From the NCBI RefSeq assembly GCF_036311905.1, contig NZ_JAZDCH010000012.1:62001-126000 (forward strand): DNA of 64,000 nt, in the 5' to 3' direction. The stretch is from Brachybacterium sp036311905 (GTDB lineage: Bacteria > Actinomycetota > Actinomycetes > Actinomycetales > Dermabacteraceae). Every line of letters begins with the position of its first letter. Position 1 is the stretch's first letter. Shown here one piece after another: positions 31,915-40,387 of this stretch. The position numbers were made by a program, and so were the translations under genes. Below the pieces are notes generated by a model. It was not told where the DNA came from. It was given only the letters and a program-made list of their open reading frames with translations, and searched no databases.

Positions 31915-32882
31915 TGGCAGCTGTCCCCGTCGCCGGCCCGTCGGGTGCCACCTCCGACACTCGACGGGCCCGCGCCCGTCTTACCCCGTCCCGCCTGCTC
32001 TTCTTCGCTCTCTTCCTCGGTCTGCCGCTGCTGCTGTACGGCCTCTTCGTGGTGTGGCCGGTGCTGCAGGCCGTCGTCTTCTCCTTCACGAACTGGCGCG
32101 GCTACGCGGCTGCCCCGGAGTTCATCGGCCTGGACAACTACATCCGCCTCTTCCAGGACGACACCTTCCTGCGAGCCCTGCGCAACAACCTGATCCTGCT
32201 GGTCGCGCTGCCCACCGTGGTCATCTCCCTGGCCTTCGCCCTGGCGGTGCTGGTCACCGTCGGCGGCGATTCGAAGGGCGAGATCCGCGGAGTCCGCGGC
32301 GCGAGCATCTATCGCGTCGTGAGCTTCTTCCCGTACGTGATCCCCGCGGTGGTCGTCGGCATCCTCTTCGCCTTCGTCTACTCGCCCAACGGCGGACTGC
32401 TCAACGGCATGCTCGGACTGATCGGCCTCGACCACGGGATCGGCTGGCTCGGCGACCGACGCTTCGCCCTCGCGGCGATCGTCGCCGCCGTGGTCTGGTC
32501 GCTCGTCGGCTTCTACATGGTGCTCTTCGTCGCCGCGATCAAGGCGATCCCGTCCGAGGTGGTCGAGGCGGCGCGCCTCGACGGCTGCGGCCGGGTCCGC
32601 CTCGCGGTGCAGATCATCCTGCCGATGGTGCGGGAGAACGTCTCCACGGCCGTGGTCTACATGGGCATCATGGCGCTGGATATGTTCGTCTACATCAACG
32701 TCATGACTCCGAACGGCGGCACCGGCAAGTCGACCGAGGTCATCTCCCGCTATCTCTACGAGACCGCCTTCCAGAAGTCTCAGTTCGGGTTGGCCTCCGC
32801 GATGGGCGTGGTCCTGGCCCTGGTCACGATGCTGATGGCCGTGATCGTGCTCTTCGGCGTCGGACGGAAGGGGGACGTATGA
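31914..32882 (+). CDS. Sugar ABC transporter permease 1 (NgcF/MalF-like)
   Basis: A 322-residue inner-membrane permease with six predicted helices and the permease-ATPase contact loop (EVVEAARLDGCGRVRLAVQIILPM) near residue 222. It partners the downstream permease. The start overlaps the binding-protein stop by one base and its own stop overlaps the next ATG by four, so the three genes form one operon. No ATP-binding subunit is nearby; a shared MsiK-type ATPase elsewhere is the likely energiser. Confidence 0.85.
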   Translation: MAAVPVAGPSGATSDTRRARARLTPSRLLFFALFLGLPLLLYGLFVVWPVLQAVVFSFTNWRGYAAAPEFIGLDNYIRLFQDDTFLRALRNNLILLVALPTVVISLAFALAVLVTVGGDSKGEIRGVRGASIYRVVSFFPYVIPAVVVGILFAFVYSPNGGLLNGMLGLIGLDHGIGWLGDRRFALAAIVAAVVWSLVGFYMVLFVAAIKAIPSEVVEAARLDGCGRVRLAVQIILPMVRENVSTAVVYMGIMALDMFVYINVMTPNGGTGKSTEVISRYLYETAFQKSQFGLASAMGVVLALVTMLMAVIVLFGVGRKGDV

Positions 32883-33745
32883 GCACCGCCCTCGAACGCC
32901 GCCCTCCCCACCGCACGGCCGGCGACCGGATCTTCGGCACGGTCGCCCACGTGGTCCTCACGGTCTGGGCGCTGCTGGTGATCCTGCCGCTGATCTGGAC
33001 CGTGTACAGCTCCTTCAAGGGCTCCCGGGAGATCCTCACCTCGCCCTTCGCCCTGCCGGAGCGGTGGCGGCTGGACAACTTCGTCACCGCCTGGCAGGAG
33101 GCCGGCATCGGCCGGTTCTTCGGCAACACGCTGATAGTCGTGGGCTCGGCGCTGTTCCTGGTGATGCTGCTGGGTTCGATGTGCGCCTATGTGCTGGCGC
33201 GCTTCGAGTTCCCGGGCCGACGGGCGATCTACTACGCGCTCATCGCCGGGCTCACCTTCCCGTTGTTCCTCGCGGTGGTGCCGCTGTTCTTCGTGCTGCA
33301 GTCGATGGGGCTGCGGGGCACCTACGTGGGGCTGATCCTGTCCTATGCGGGCTTCGCGCTGCCGTTCACGGTGTTCTTCCTCTACGCGTTCTTCCGGCAG
33401 CTGCCCGAGGAGATCGCCGAGGCGGCCGCGATCGACGGCGCCGGGGACTTCCGCACCTTCTTCCAGGTGATGATCCCGATGGCGGGGCCCGGCCTCGCGA
33501 GCGTCACGATCTTCAACTTCCTGGGGCTGTGGAACCAGTTCCTCCTCCCGGTGGTGCTGAACTCCGACGAGGACAAGTACGTGCTCGCCCAGGGCCTGGT
33601 GAACCTCCAGGCCCAGCAGGGGTACCAGTCGGACTGGGGCGCGATGTTCGCCTCCGTCACGATCACGATCCTGCCGGTGCTGATCGTCTACGTGATCTTC
33701 CAGCGCCAGCTGCAGGGCGGGATCGGGCCGTCGACGAACAAGTAG
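32879..33745 (+). CDS. Sugar ABC transporter permease 2 (NgcG/MalG-like)
   Basis: A 288-residue permease with six helices and the EAA loop EEIAEAAAIDGAGDFRTFFQ near residue 182, ending in the usual QRQLQGGI segment. ATGA overlap with the upstream permease. Last gene of the operon. A weak CCCCGGG/CCCGGGG hairpin at 33810-33844 may terminate it just before the S10 promoter. Confidence 0.87.
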   Translation: MSTALERRPPHRTAGDRIFGTVAHVVLTVWALLVILPLIWTVYSSFKGSREILTSPFALPERWRLDNFVTAWQEAGIGRFFGNTLIVVGSALFLVMLLGSMCAYVLARFEFPGRRAIYYALIAGLTFPLFLAVVPLFFVLQSMGLRGTYVGLILSYAGFALPFTVFFLYAFFRQLPEEIAEAAAIDGAGDFRTFFQVMIPMAGPGLASVTIFNFLGLWNQFLLPVVLNSDEDKYVLAQGLVNLQAQQGYQSDWGAMFASVTITILPVLIVYVIFQRQLQGGIGPSTNK

Positions 33746-33849
33746 GCACAAGCAGGGGCACGGACACGTCGGGGCAGCTACGTTCCAGTGCGGACCGGCC
33801 GACGGGGCGCCCCGGGAGCATCCTGTGACGGGGTGCACCCGGGGTCCCC

Positions 33850-33879
33850 TTGTGAGTACCTTCCGATCTCTGGCAGACT
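33850..33879 (+). promoter_or_regulatory. S10 operon promoter
   Basis: TTGTGA (33850-33855), an 18-bp spacer and CAGACT (33874-33879). Start near 33886. Confidence 0.6.
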
Positions 33880-33885
33880 GTTGGA

Positions 33886-34146
33886 GTTGTCTGCGCGGGC
33901 CGACATGCCCGGTTCCGTTCTCCGAGGGTCTTCCTCGGCGAATGATCACCGGATGAGGTCCGACCCGAGGATGCGAACGATGCCCATGCATCGAGCGCGC
34001 ATCGTCAGAGGGATATGCGCAGTACGCAGCCGGTCCTCGGCGGCCTCCTGCTGGGCTCATGCGCCCCGCGGAGGGCGACACGCCCGTCCTCGGGTGTCGG
34101 GGGAGCGGCTGTATTCATGCCAGACGAAGAAGAGAGACAGGACGCC
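33886..34146 (+). promoter_or_regulatory. S10 operon leader
   Basis: About 260 nt of untranslated leader with a CCGAGG, loop GTCTT, CCTCGG hairpin at 33922-33938. No gene seen. Control by L4, as in E. coli, cannot be judged from sequence alone. Confidence 0.4.
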
Positions 34147-34455
34147 ATGGCGGGACAGAAGATCCGCATCCGGCTCAAGTCGTACGACCACGAGGTGATC
34201 GACAGCTCGGCGCGCAAGATCGTCGACACGGTGACCTCCGCGGGCGCGACTGTGGTGGGCCCGGTGCCGCTGCCGACCGAGAAGAACGTGTTCGTCGTGA
34301 TCCGGTCGCCCCACAAGTACAAGGACTCCCGTGAGCACTTCGAGATGCGCACGCACAAGCGACTGATCGACATCGTCGATCCCACGCCGAAGGCCGTGGA
34401 CTCGCTCATGCGTCTCGACCTGCCGGCGGACGTCAACATCGAGATCAAGCTCTGA
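34147..34455 (+). CDS. rpsJ: 30S ribosomal protein S10
   Basis: A 102-residue uS10, also a NusG/NusB partner in antitermination. AGQKIRIRLKSYDHEVID and VIRSPHKYKDSREHFEMRTH are diagnostic. First gene of the S10 operon; the upstream ORF extension is leader. Confidence 0.97.
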   Translation: MAGQKIRIRLKSYDHEVIDSSARKIVDTVTSAGATVVGPVPLPTEKNVFVVIRSPHKYKDSREHFEMRTHKRLIDIVDPTPKAVDSLMRLDLPADVNIEIKL

Positions 34456-34466
34456 GGGTGGTGGAG

Positions 34467-35147
34467 ATGAGCAACGAACTGACGGGCCAGAGCGCCCGAC
34501 CCGTGTCCGGCGTGCTCGGCACCAAGCTCGGCATGACCCAGGTCTGGGACGAGAACGGCAAGCTCGTGCCGGTGACCGTCGTGCAGGCGGCCGGCAACGT
34601 CGTCACCCAGATCCGCTCCGTCGAGACCGACGGCTACGACGCGGTCCAGATCGCCTACGGGCAGATCGACCCCCGCAAGGTCTCGCAGCCGCTCAAGGGC
34701 CACTTCGAGAAGGCCGGCGTGACCCCGCGCCGTCACCTCGTCGAGCTGCGCACCCCGAACGCCGCGGAGTTCACCCTCGGCCAGGAGATCGACGCCTCGA
34801 TCTTCGAGGCCGGCCAGAAGGTCGACGTCGTCGGCACCTCCAAGGGCAAGGGCACCGCCGGTGTCATGAAGCGTCACGGCTTCGCCGGCGTCTCCGCCTC
34901 CCACGGTGCGCACCGCAACCACCGCAAGCCGGGCTCCATCGGCGGCGCGTCCACCCCGGGCCGCGTCTTCAAGGGCCTGCGCATGGCGGGTCGTATGGGC
35001 AACGCCCGTACCTCTGTCCAGAACCTGACCGTCCACGCGGTCGACGTCGAGAAGGGCCTCGTGCTCGTCAAGGGCGCCGTTCCCGGCCCCAAGGGCGGCC
35101 TCGTGCTCGTCCGCTCGGCGGTCAAGAGCCCCGTGAAGGAGGCCTGA
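34467..35147 (+). CDS. rplC: 50S ribosomal protein L3
   Basis: A 226-residue uL3 with GVLGTKLGMTQVWDENGKLV and the RNA-contact loop HGAHRNHRKPGSIGGASTPG. ATG 34467 is chosen because AGGGTGG lies 5 nt upstream; GTG 34458 and 34461 are in-frame alternatives adding two or three residues. Confidence 0.96.
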   Translation: MSNELTGQSARPVSGVLGTKLGMTQVWDENGKLVPVTVVQAAGNVVTQIRSVETDGYDAVQIAYGQIDPRKVSQPLKGHFEKAGVTPRRHLVELRTPNAAEFTLGQEIDASIFEAGQKVDVVGTSKGKGTAGVMKRHGFAGVSASHGAHRNHRKPGSIGGASTPGRVFKGLRMAGRMGNARTSVQNLTVHAVDVEKGLVLVKGAVPGPKGGLVLVRSAVKSPVKEA

Positions 35148-35152
35148 GCCCG

Positions 35153-36091
35153 ATGGCAGCCAACCTGACCGTCGACGTGCTCGATCCGGCCGGCAAGAAG
35201 TCCGGCTCCGTCGAGCTGCCCGCGTCGATCTTCGACGTGCAGACCAACGTCCCCCTGATCCACCAGGTCGTCGTCGCCCAGCAGGCGGCGGCCCGTCAGG
35301 GCACCCACCAGGCCAAGACCCGCGGCGAGGTCCGCGGCGGCGGCAAGAAGCCCTGGAAGCAGAAGGGCACCGGTCGTGCCCGTCAGGGCTCGCTGCGCGC
35401 CCCGCAGTTCACCGGCGGCGGCACGGTCCACGGCCCGGTGCCGCGCGACTACAGCCAGCGCACCCCCAAGAAGATGAAGGCTGCCGCGCTGCGCGGTGCC
35501 CTCTCCGATCGCGCCCGCAACGGTCGCGTGCACGTGGTCTCCTCGCTCCTCGCGGGCGACGCCCCGTCCACCAAGGCCGTCCGCGTGACCCTGTCCCACG
35601 TCTCCGACCGCCGGCACCTGCTGGTCGTCGTGTCGCGTGACGACGATCTGGGCGCGCTGAGCTCGCGCAACCTGCCGACCACCCACGTCCTGTACGCGGA
35701 CCAGGTGAACACCTACGACGTCATGCTCTCCGACGACGTCGTGTTCACCGCCGGTGCGCTCGAGGACTTCGTGGCTCAGGCGACCCTGGCCCTGCCCACC
35801 TCGTCCTTCGCCGCCGCTCGCGCGGCGTCCGCCGCCCCGGCCCCGGCCGCTGCGGTGGAGGAGGGCCCCCACGGCGCGGGTTCCGCGGCCCCCCTGGCCG
35901 ACGGCTCCGCTCCCGAGGGCTTCGACATCAAGGGCAACCAGGGCTCGATGAAGTTCCACACCCCGGACTCCCCGTGGTACGGCCGCACCAAGGCCGAGGT
36001 CTGGTTCGCGACCGAGGGGGCCGCCAAGGCCGCCGGATTCGTGAACGCTGTCAAGGAGTCCGCCTCGTCCGATGAGGAGGCCGCCAAGTGA
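35153..36091 (+). CDS. rplD: 50S ribosomal protein L4 with C-terminal extra domain
   Basis: A 312-residue uL4, about 100 residues longer than usual. The normal protein ends near residue 218 (loop KPWKQKGTGRARQGSLRAPQ intact). An Ala/Pro-rich linker (220-250) leads to a compact segment (about 254-300) with GFDIKGNQGSMKFHTPDSPW then YGRTKAEVWFATEGAAKAAGF. It resembles the short actinobacterial module called the sunset domain, function unknown. Neighbouring genes are normal and the frame is open throughout, so this is not a frameshift artefact. Overlaps rplW by 4 nt. Confidence 0.95.
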   Translation: MAANLTVDVLDPAGKKSGSVELPASIFDVQTNVPLIHQVVVAQQAAARQGTHQAKTRGEVRGGGKKPWKQKGTGRARQGSLRAPQFTGGGTVHGPVPRDYSQRTPKKMKAAALRGALSDRARNGRVHVVSSLLAGDAPSTKAVRVTLSHVSDRRHLLVVVSRDDDLGALSSRNLPTTHVLYADQVNTYDVMLSDDVVFTAGALEDFVAQATLALPTSSFAAARAASAAPAPAAAVEEGPHGAGSAAPLADGSAPEGFDIKGNQGSMKFHTPDSPWYGRTKAEVWFATEGAAKAAGFVNAVKESASSDEEAAK

Positions 36092-36390
36092 GCGCGCTGA
36101 ACAAGGATCCCCGCGACATCCTGCTGGCCCCGGTCGTCTCCGAGAAGAGCTACGGCCTGATGGACGAGGGCAAGTACACCTTCGTCGTCGCCGGCGATGC
36201 GAACAAGACCGAGATCAAGATCGCCGTCGAGAAGATCTTCGACGTCAAGGTGGCCTCGGTGAACACGATCAACCGTCAGGGCAAGGCGCGTCGCACGCGC
36301 TTCGGGATGGGCAAGCGCAAGGACACCAAGCGCGCCATCGTGACCCTGAACGACGGAGCCATCGACATCTTCGGAGGGTCGGTCGCCTGA
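36088..36390 (+). CDS. rplW: 50S ribosomal protein L23
   Basis: A 100-residue uL23 at the peptide exit tunnel, docking site for trigger factor and SRP. Recognised by DPRDILLAPVVSEKSYGLMD and RQGKARRTRFGMGKRKDTKR. GTG start inside the rplD stop (GTGA). Confidence 0.96.
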   Translation: MSALNKDPRDILLAPVVSEKSYGLMDEGKYTFVVAGDANKTEIKIAVEKIFDVKVASVNTINRQGKARRTRFGMGKRKDTKRAIVTLNDGAIDIFGGSVA

Positions 36391-36436
36391 GGCGGCCGAC
36401 ATCCGAAGAGCCGAAGAGAGTCTGAGGGAAACCCAC

Positions 36437-37273
36437 ATGGCAATTCGTAAGAGCAAGCCGACCACTCCCGGTCGTCGCGGCTCGAGTGGCTCCGACTTCG
36501 TCGAGGTCACCCGGTCCACGCCGGAGAAGTCCCTGGTGCGTCCGCTGTCCAAGAGCGGCGGCCGCAACAACAACGGCCGCATCACGTCCCGTCACCGGGG
36601 CGGCGGTCACAAGCGCGCCTACCGCGTGATCGACTTCCGTCGTCACGACAAGGACGGCGTGAACGCCAAGGTCGCGCACATCGAGTACGACCCCAACCGC
36701 ACCGCGCGCATCGCGCTGCTGCACTACGCCGACGGCGAGAAGCGTTACATCCTCGCCCCGGCCAAGCTGCGTCAGGGCGACTGGATCGAGAACGGTCCTG
36801 CCGCGGACATCAAGCCCGGCAACAACCTGCCCTTGCGCAACATCCCGCTGGGCACCGTGATCCACGCGATCGAGCTCCGCCCCGGCGGCGGCGCGAAGAT
36901 CGCGCGCTCGGCCGGCGCCTCCGTGCAGCTCGTCGCCAAGGAGGGCCCGTACGCCCAGCTGCGTATGCCCTCCGGCGAGATCCGCAACGTCGACGCCCGC
37001 TGCCGCGCCACCATCGGCGAGGTCGGCAACGCCGAGCAGTCCAACATCAACTGGGGCAAGGCCGGCCGCATGCGCTGGAAGGGCAAGCGCCCCCACGTCC
37101 GTGGCGTGGTCATGAACCCGGTCGACCACCCGCACGGTGGTGGCGAGGGCCGCACCTCCGGTGGTCGTCATCCGGTGTCGCCCTGGGGTCAGCCCGAGGG
37201 CCGTACCCGAAAGCCGGGCAAGGAGAGCGACAAGCTCATCGTGCGCCGTCGTCGGACCGGCAAGAAGCGCTGA
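36437..37273 (+). CDS. rplB: 50S ribosomal protein L2
   Basis: A 278-residue uL2, essential for peptidyl-transferase centre assembly. SGGRNNNGRITSRHRGGGHK at residues 36-55 and the C-terminal NPVDHPHGGGEGRTSGGRHP are diagnostic. Full length. Confidence 0.97.
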   Translation: MAIRKSKPTTPGRRGSSGSDFVEVTRSTPEKSLVRPLSKSGGRNNNGRITSRHRGGGHKRAYRVIDFRRHDKDGVNAKVAHIEYDPNRTARIALLHYADGEKRYILAPAKLRQGDWIENGPAADIKPGNNLPLRNIPLGTVIHAIELRPGGGAKIARSAGASVQLVAKEGPYAQLRMPSGEIRNVDARCRATIGEVGNAEQSNINWGKAGRMRWKGKRPHVRGVVMNPVDHPHGGGEGRTSGGRHPVSPWGQPEGRTRKPGKESDKLIVRRRRTGKKR

Positions 37274-37288
37274 TAGGGAGAATCACCA

Positions 37289-37570
37289 ATGCCTCGCAGT
37301 ATCGCCAAGGGCCCGTTCGTCGACGATCACCTTCAGAAGAAGGTGGACGCTCAGAACGAAAAGGGCACCAAGAACCTGATCAAGACCTGGTCGCGTCGTT
37401 CGGTCATCACCCCGGACTTCCTCGGCCACACCTTCGCAGTGCACGACGGTCGGAAGCACGTCACGGTGTTCGTCACCGAGTCGATGGTCGGCCACAAGCT
37501 CGGCGAGTTCGCCCCCACGCGGACTTTCAAGGGCCACGAGAAGGACGACAAGAAGGGCCGTCGTCGCTGA
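37289..37570 (+). CDS. rpsS: 30S ribosomal protein S19
   Basis: A 93-residue uS19 of the 30S head with MPRSIAKGPFVDDHLQKKV and GHTFAVHDGRKHVTVFVTES. AGGGAG ribosome site upstream. Confidence 0.97.
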   Translation: MPRSIAKGPFVDDHLQKKVDAQNEKGTKNLIKTWSRRSVITPDFLGHTFAVHDGRKHVTVFVTESMVGHKLGEFAPTRTFKGHEKDDKKGRRR

Positions 37571-37622
37571 CCTCCGGTCAGCAGCGACTGCGCTTCTCGA
37601 ATTCGAGAGAAAGCAGGAAGCA

Positions 37623-37976
37623 ATGGAAGCCAAGGCGCAGGTGCGGTACCTCCGCATGTCGCCCATGAAGGCTCGCCGCGTTGTCGACCTGATTCGTGGC
37701 AAGAGCACGGCCGAGGCCCTGGACACCCTGCGGTTCGCTCCGCAGGCAGCCAGCGAGCCCGTCCTCAAGCTCGTCGAGTCCGCGATCGCCAACGCGCGGG
37801 TGAAGGCAGACCAGGCGGGGGAGCGCTTCGACGAGCGCGAGCTCGTCGTGTCCGCCGCCTATGTCGATGAGGGTCCGACCATGAAGCGGTTCCAGCCGCG
37901 AGCTCAGGGTCGTGCCTTCCAGATCAAGAAGCGCACCAGCCACGTCACCGTGGTGGTCGCTCCCGTGAACAAGTAA
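37623..37976 (+). CDS. rplV: 50S ribosomal protein L22
   Basis: A 117-residue uL22 lining the exit tunnel; VRYLRMSPMKARRVVDLIRG and the tunnel loop QPRAQGRAFQIKKRTSHV are intact. Standard length with no extension. Confidence 0.97.
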   Translation: MEAKAQVRYLRMSPMKARRVVDLIRGKSTAEALDTLRFAPQAASEPVLKLVESAIANARVKADQAGERFDERELVVSAAYVDEGPTMKRFQPRAQGRAFQIKKRTSHVTVVVAPVNK

Positions 37977-37988
37977 GGAGCCAAGCGA

Positions 37989-38828
37989 ATGGGCCAGAAG
38001 GTCAATCCGAACGGGTTCCGCCTCGGGATCACCACGGAGCACAGCAGCCGGTGGTTCGCCGATTCCACCAAGGAGGGGCAGCGGTACCGCGATTACGTGA
38101 AGGAAGACGTCGCGATCCGCAAGCTCATGTCCGAGGGTCTCGAGCGGGCCGGCATCTCCAAGGTCGAGATCGAGCGCACCCGTGATCGTGTCCGCGTGGA
38201 CCTGCACACCGCCCGCCCGGGCATCGTGATCGGTCGCCGCGGCGCGGAGGCCGAGCGCCTCCGCGGTGAGCTCGAGAAGCTCACCGGCAAGCAGATCCAG
38301 CTGAACATCCTCGAGGTCAAGAACCCCGAGGCCGACGCCCAGCTCGTGGCGCAGGGCATCGCCGAGCAGCTCGCTGCTCGCGTGTCCTTCCGCCGCGCGA
38401 TGCGCAAGAGCATGCAGTCCGCTCAGCGCGCCGGCGCCAAGGGCATCCGCGTGGCGGTCTCCGGCCGCCTCGGCGGCGCCGAGATGAGCCGTAACGAGTT
38501 CTACCGCGAGGGGCGCGTGCCGCTGCACACCCTCCGCGCGAACATCGACTACGGCTTCCACGAGGCCCGCACCGCCTTCGGCCGCATCGGCGTGAAGGTG
38601 TGGATCTACAACGGCGACGTCACCGCCAAGGAGCTCGCGGCCCAGGCCGCAGCGTCGCAGGGTCAGGGTCCGCGCGGCGGACGCGGTCCCCGCGCCGAGC
38701 GCCCCCGCGGCCGTCGTAACGAGCGCAACGCCGGCGCCCGTCGGGAGACCACGGAGGCTGCAGCGCAGTCCACCGCTCCCGCCGAGCAGGCGGAGGCTCC
38801 CGCACAGCAGTCCGGAACGGAGGCCTGA
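37989..38828 (+). CDS. rpsC: 30S ribosomal protein S3
   Basis: A 279-residue uS3 with N-terminal GQKVNPNGFRLGITTEHSSR, a KH domain (VIGRRGAEAERLRGEL) and a normal core to about residue 215. A basic Arg/Gly tail then turns into Ala/Gln/Glu-rich sequence (216-279), common in actinobacteria. Confidence 0.97.
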   Translation: MGQKVNPNGFRLGITTEHSSRWFADSTKEGQRYRDYVKEDVAIRKLMSEGLERAGISKVEIERTRDRVRVDLHTARPGIVIGRRGAEAERLRGELEKLTGKQIQLNILEVKNPEADAQLVAQGIAEQLAARVSFRRAMRKSMQSAQRAGAKGIRVAVSGRLGGAEMSRNEFYREGRVPLHTLRANIDYGFHEARTAFGRIGVKVWIYNGDVTAKELAAQAAASQGQGPRGGRGPRAERPRGRRNERNAGARRETTEAAAQSTAPAEQAEAPAQQSGTEA

Positions 38829-38833
38829 GCGAC

Positions 38834-39253
38834 ATGCTGATCCCTCGCAGGACCAAGCACCGCAAGCAGCACCACCCGACCCGCAGCGGCATGGCCAAGG
38901 GCGGCACCGATCTCGCGTTCGGCGACTACGGCATCCAGGCGCTCGCGCCGGCCTACGTCACCAACCGCCAGATCGAGGCGGCTCGTATCGCCATGACCCG
39001 CTACATGAAGCGTGGCGGCAAGGTGTACATCAACATCTACCCCGATCGTCCGCTCACCAAGAAGCCTGCCGAGGTCCGCATGGGCTCCGGTAAGGGTTCG
39101 GTCGAGTGGTGGATCGCCAACATCAAGCCGGGACGGGTCATGTTCGAGATCGCCGGCGTCGACGAGGAGGTTGCTCGCGAGGCCCTGCGCCTGGCGATGC
39201 ACAAGCTCCCCATGAAGTGCCGCATTCTGAGCCGAGAGGGTGGTGACATCTGA
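38834..39253 (+). CDS. rplP: 50S ribosomal protein L16
   Basis: A 139-residue uL16 near the A-site; MLIPRRTKHRKQHHPTRSGM and GGKVYINIYPDRPLTKKP. Its stop overlaps the rpmC start by one base. Confidence 0.97.
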   Translation: MLIPRRTKHRKQHHPTRSGMAKGGTDLAFGDYGIQALAPAYVTNRQIEAARIAMTRYMKRGGKVYINIYPDRPLTKKPAEVRMGSGKGSVEWWIANIKPGRVMFEIAGVDEEVAREALRLAMHKLPMKCRILSREGGDI

Positions 39254-39486
39254 TGGCAGCGACCAAGCTCACCGCCGATGAACTGGACAAGCTGGACGAC
39301 GCCAAGCTGGCCGACGAGCTGGCGAAGGCCAAGGACGAGCTGTTCAAGCTTCGTTTCCAGTCCGCCACCGGTCAGCTCGAGAGCTCCGGCCGCCTGCGGT
39401 CCGTCAAGAAGGACATCGCGCGGATCTACACGATCCTGCGCGAGCGCGAGCTGGGCATCCGCCAGGCCCCCGGCTCCGCCGAGTGA
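39253..39486 (+). CDS. rpmC: 50S ribosomal protein L29
   Basis: A 77-residue uL29, two-helix protein at the exit tunnel; ELAKAKDELFKLRFQSATGQ and VKKDIARIYTILRERELGI. ATG in TGATG overlap with rplP. Confidence 0.95.
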   Translation: MAATKLTADELDKLDDAKLADELAKAKDELFKLRFQSATGQLESSGRLRSVKKDIARIYTILRERELGIRQAPGSAE

Positions 39487-39506
39487 CCGCGAAGCGAGGA
39501 ACAGAG

Positions 39507-39821
39507 ATGACTGAGAACACCCCTGAGGTCGAGGAGCTCCAGAAGGACGGCGCCCACGCCTCCTCCCACGAGCGCCCCTACCGCAAGACGATCCGCGGCT
39601 ACGTGGTCTCCGACAAGATGGACAAGACCATCGTCGTCGAGGTCGAGGAGCGTGTGAAGCACGCTCGCTACGGCAAGGTCACGACCAAGACCAACAAGTT
39701 CAAGGCTCACGACGAGGAGAACTCGGCCGGCATCGGCGACCGCGTGCTCCTCATGGAGACCCGCCCGCTCTCCGCTTCGAAGCGGTGGCGCCTGGTGGAG
39801 ATCATCGAGAAGGCCAAGTGA
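39507..39821 (+). CDS. rpsQ: 30S ribosomal protein S17
   Basis: A 104-residue uS17 with a polar N-terminal extension (residues 1-25) and core RKTIRGYVVSDKMDKTIVVE. ATG 39507 (GAGGA 6 nt upstream) is preferred over GTG 39483, which overlaps rpmC. It ends the S10 operon here: a terminator and other genes separate it from rplN, its usual neighbour. Confidence 0.95.
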   Translation: MTENTPEVEELQKDGAHASSHERPYRKTIRGYVVSDKMDKTIVVEVEERVKHARYGKVTTKTNKFKAHDEENSAGIGDRVLLMETRPLSASKRWRLVEIIEKAK

Positions 39822-39855
39822 TCCGACGGTCGTCCTGACGACCGACTGATCGCCA

Positions 39856-39899
39856 CGACGGGCCGGTCCGTCCCCTGCGGGGGAGGGACCGGCCCGTCG
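39856..39899. terminator. S10 operon terminator
   Basis: A 14-bp perfect stem (39856-39869 with 39886-39899) with an inner CCCC/GGGG extension. A small CGGTCGTC/GACGACCG palindrome (about 39828-39845) precedes it. Confidence 0.8.
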
Positions 39900-39952
39900 G
39901 CGTCTCCGGGATGTCCTGCGTCGTCCGGGACGTCCTGCGTCGCGGGCTGCGC

Positions 39953-40360
39953 TCAGGCGGAGAGCGTCACCAGCAGCGCCCCAGCCAGGGCGTCCTCCGC
40001 GCTGGGAGCCGGGATCGTCCGCTCCTCCCCACCGGGCAGGAGCACATCGACCGCGAAGCCGCCGTCGTCGGTCCGGCGCAGGGCGCGGAAGGCGGTCCCG
40101 AGGGCGGAGCGCAGCTGGTCCTCGCGGGGGAGCCACACCGCCTCGTGCTGCTCGACCGAGTCGAGAGCCCATTCGGTGGTGCCGTTGAACCGGAGCACCG
40201 CGGTGCCGGTGCGCCCGCGGGCTCGCTCGACCACCATCGAGGCGAGGAGGAAGGACTCCTCGCGGAGATCCTCGGTATCCAGGGCGAAGCGGTCCCCGTC
40301 CTCGGGGTCCCAGGGCAGGCCCGCCGCGCGCAGGCGGAGGGCGACGTCGATGTCGATCAT
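39953..40360 (-). CDS. Conserved actinobacterial protein of unknown function (135 aa)
   Basis: A 135-residue soluble protein. The pattern DVALRLRAAGLPWDPEDGDRF, then RFNGTTEWALDS and WLPREDQLRSALG, resembles a small actinobacterial family sometimes labelled as CpaE-like without evidence. I assign no function. It lies antisense in the gap between the S10 and spc operons. Start ATG 40360; TAGACT ends 6 nt upstream, so it is probably leaderless. Confidence 0.65.
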   Translation of the reverse strand: MIDIDVALRLRAAGLPWDPEDGDRFALDTEDLREESFLLASMVVERARGRTGTAVLRFNGTTEWALDSVEQHEAVWLPREDQLRSALGTAFRALRRTDDGGFAVDVLLPGGEERTIPAPSAEDALAGALLVTLSA

Positions 40361-40366
40361 GCGGTG

Positions 40367-40372
40367 AGTCTA
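40367..40372 (-). promoter_or_regulatory. -10 box TAGACT placed for leaderless transcription
   Basis: On the minus strand, TAGACT ends 6 nt before the ATG at 40360. The same hexamer serves the str operon promoter. Confidence 0.6.
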
Positions 40373-40387
40373 GGCGCCCGGCCCGTC

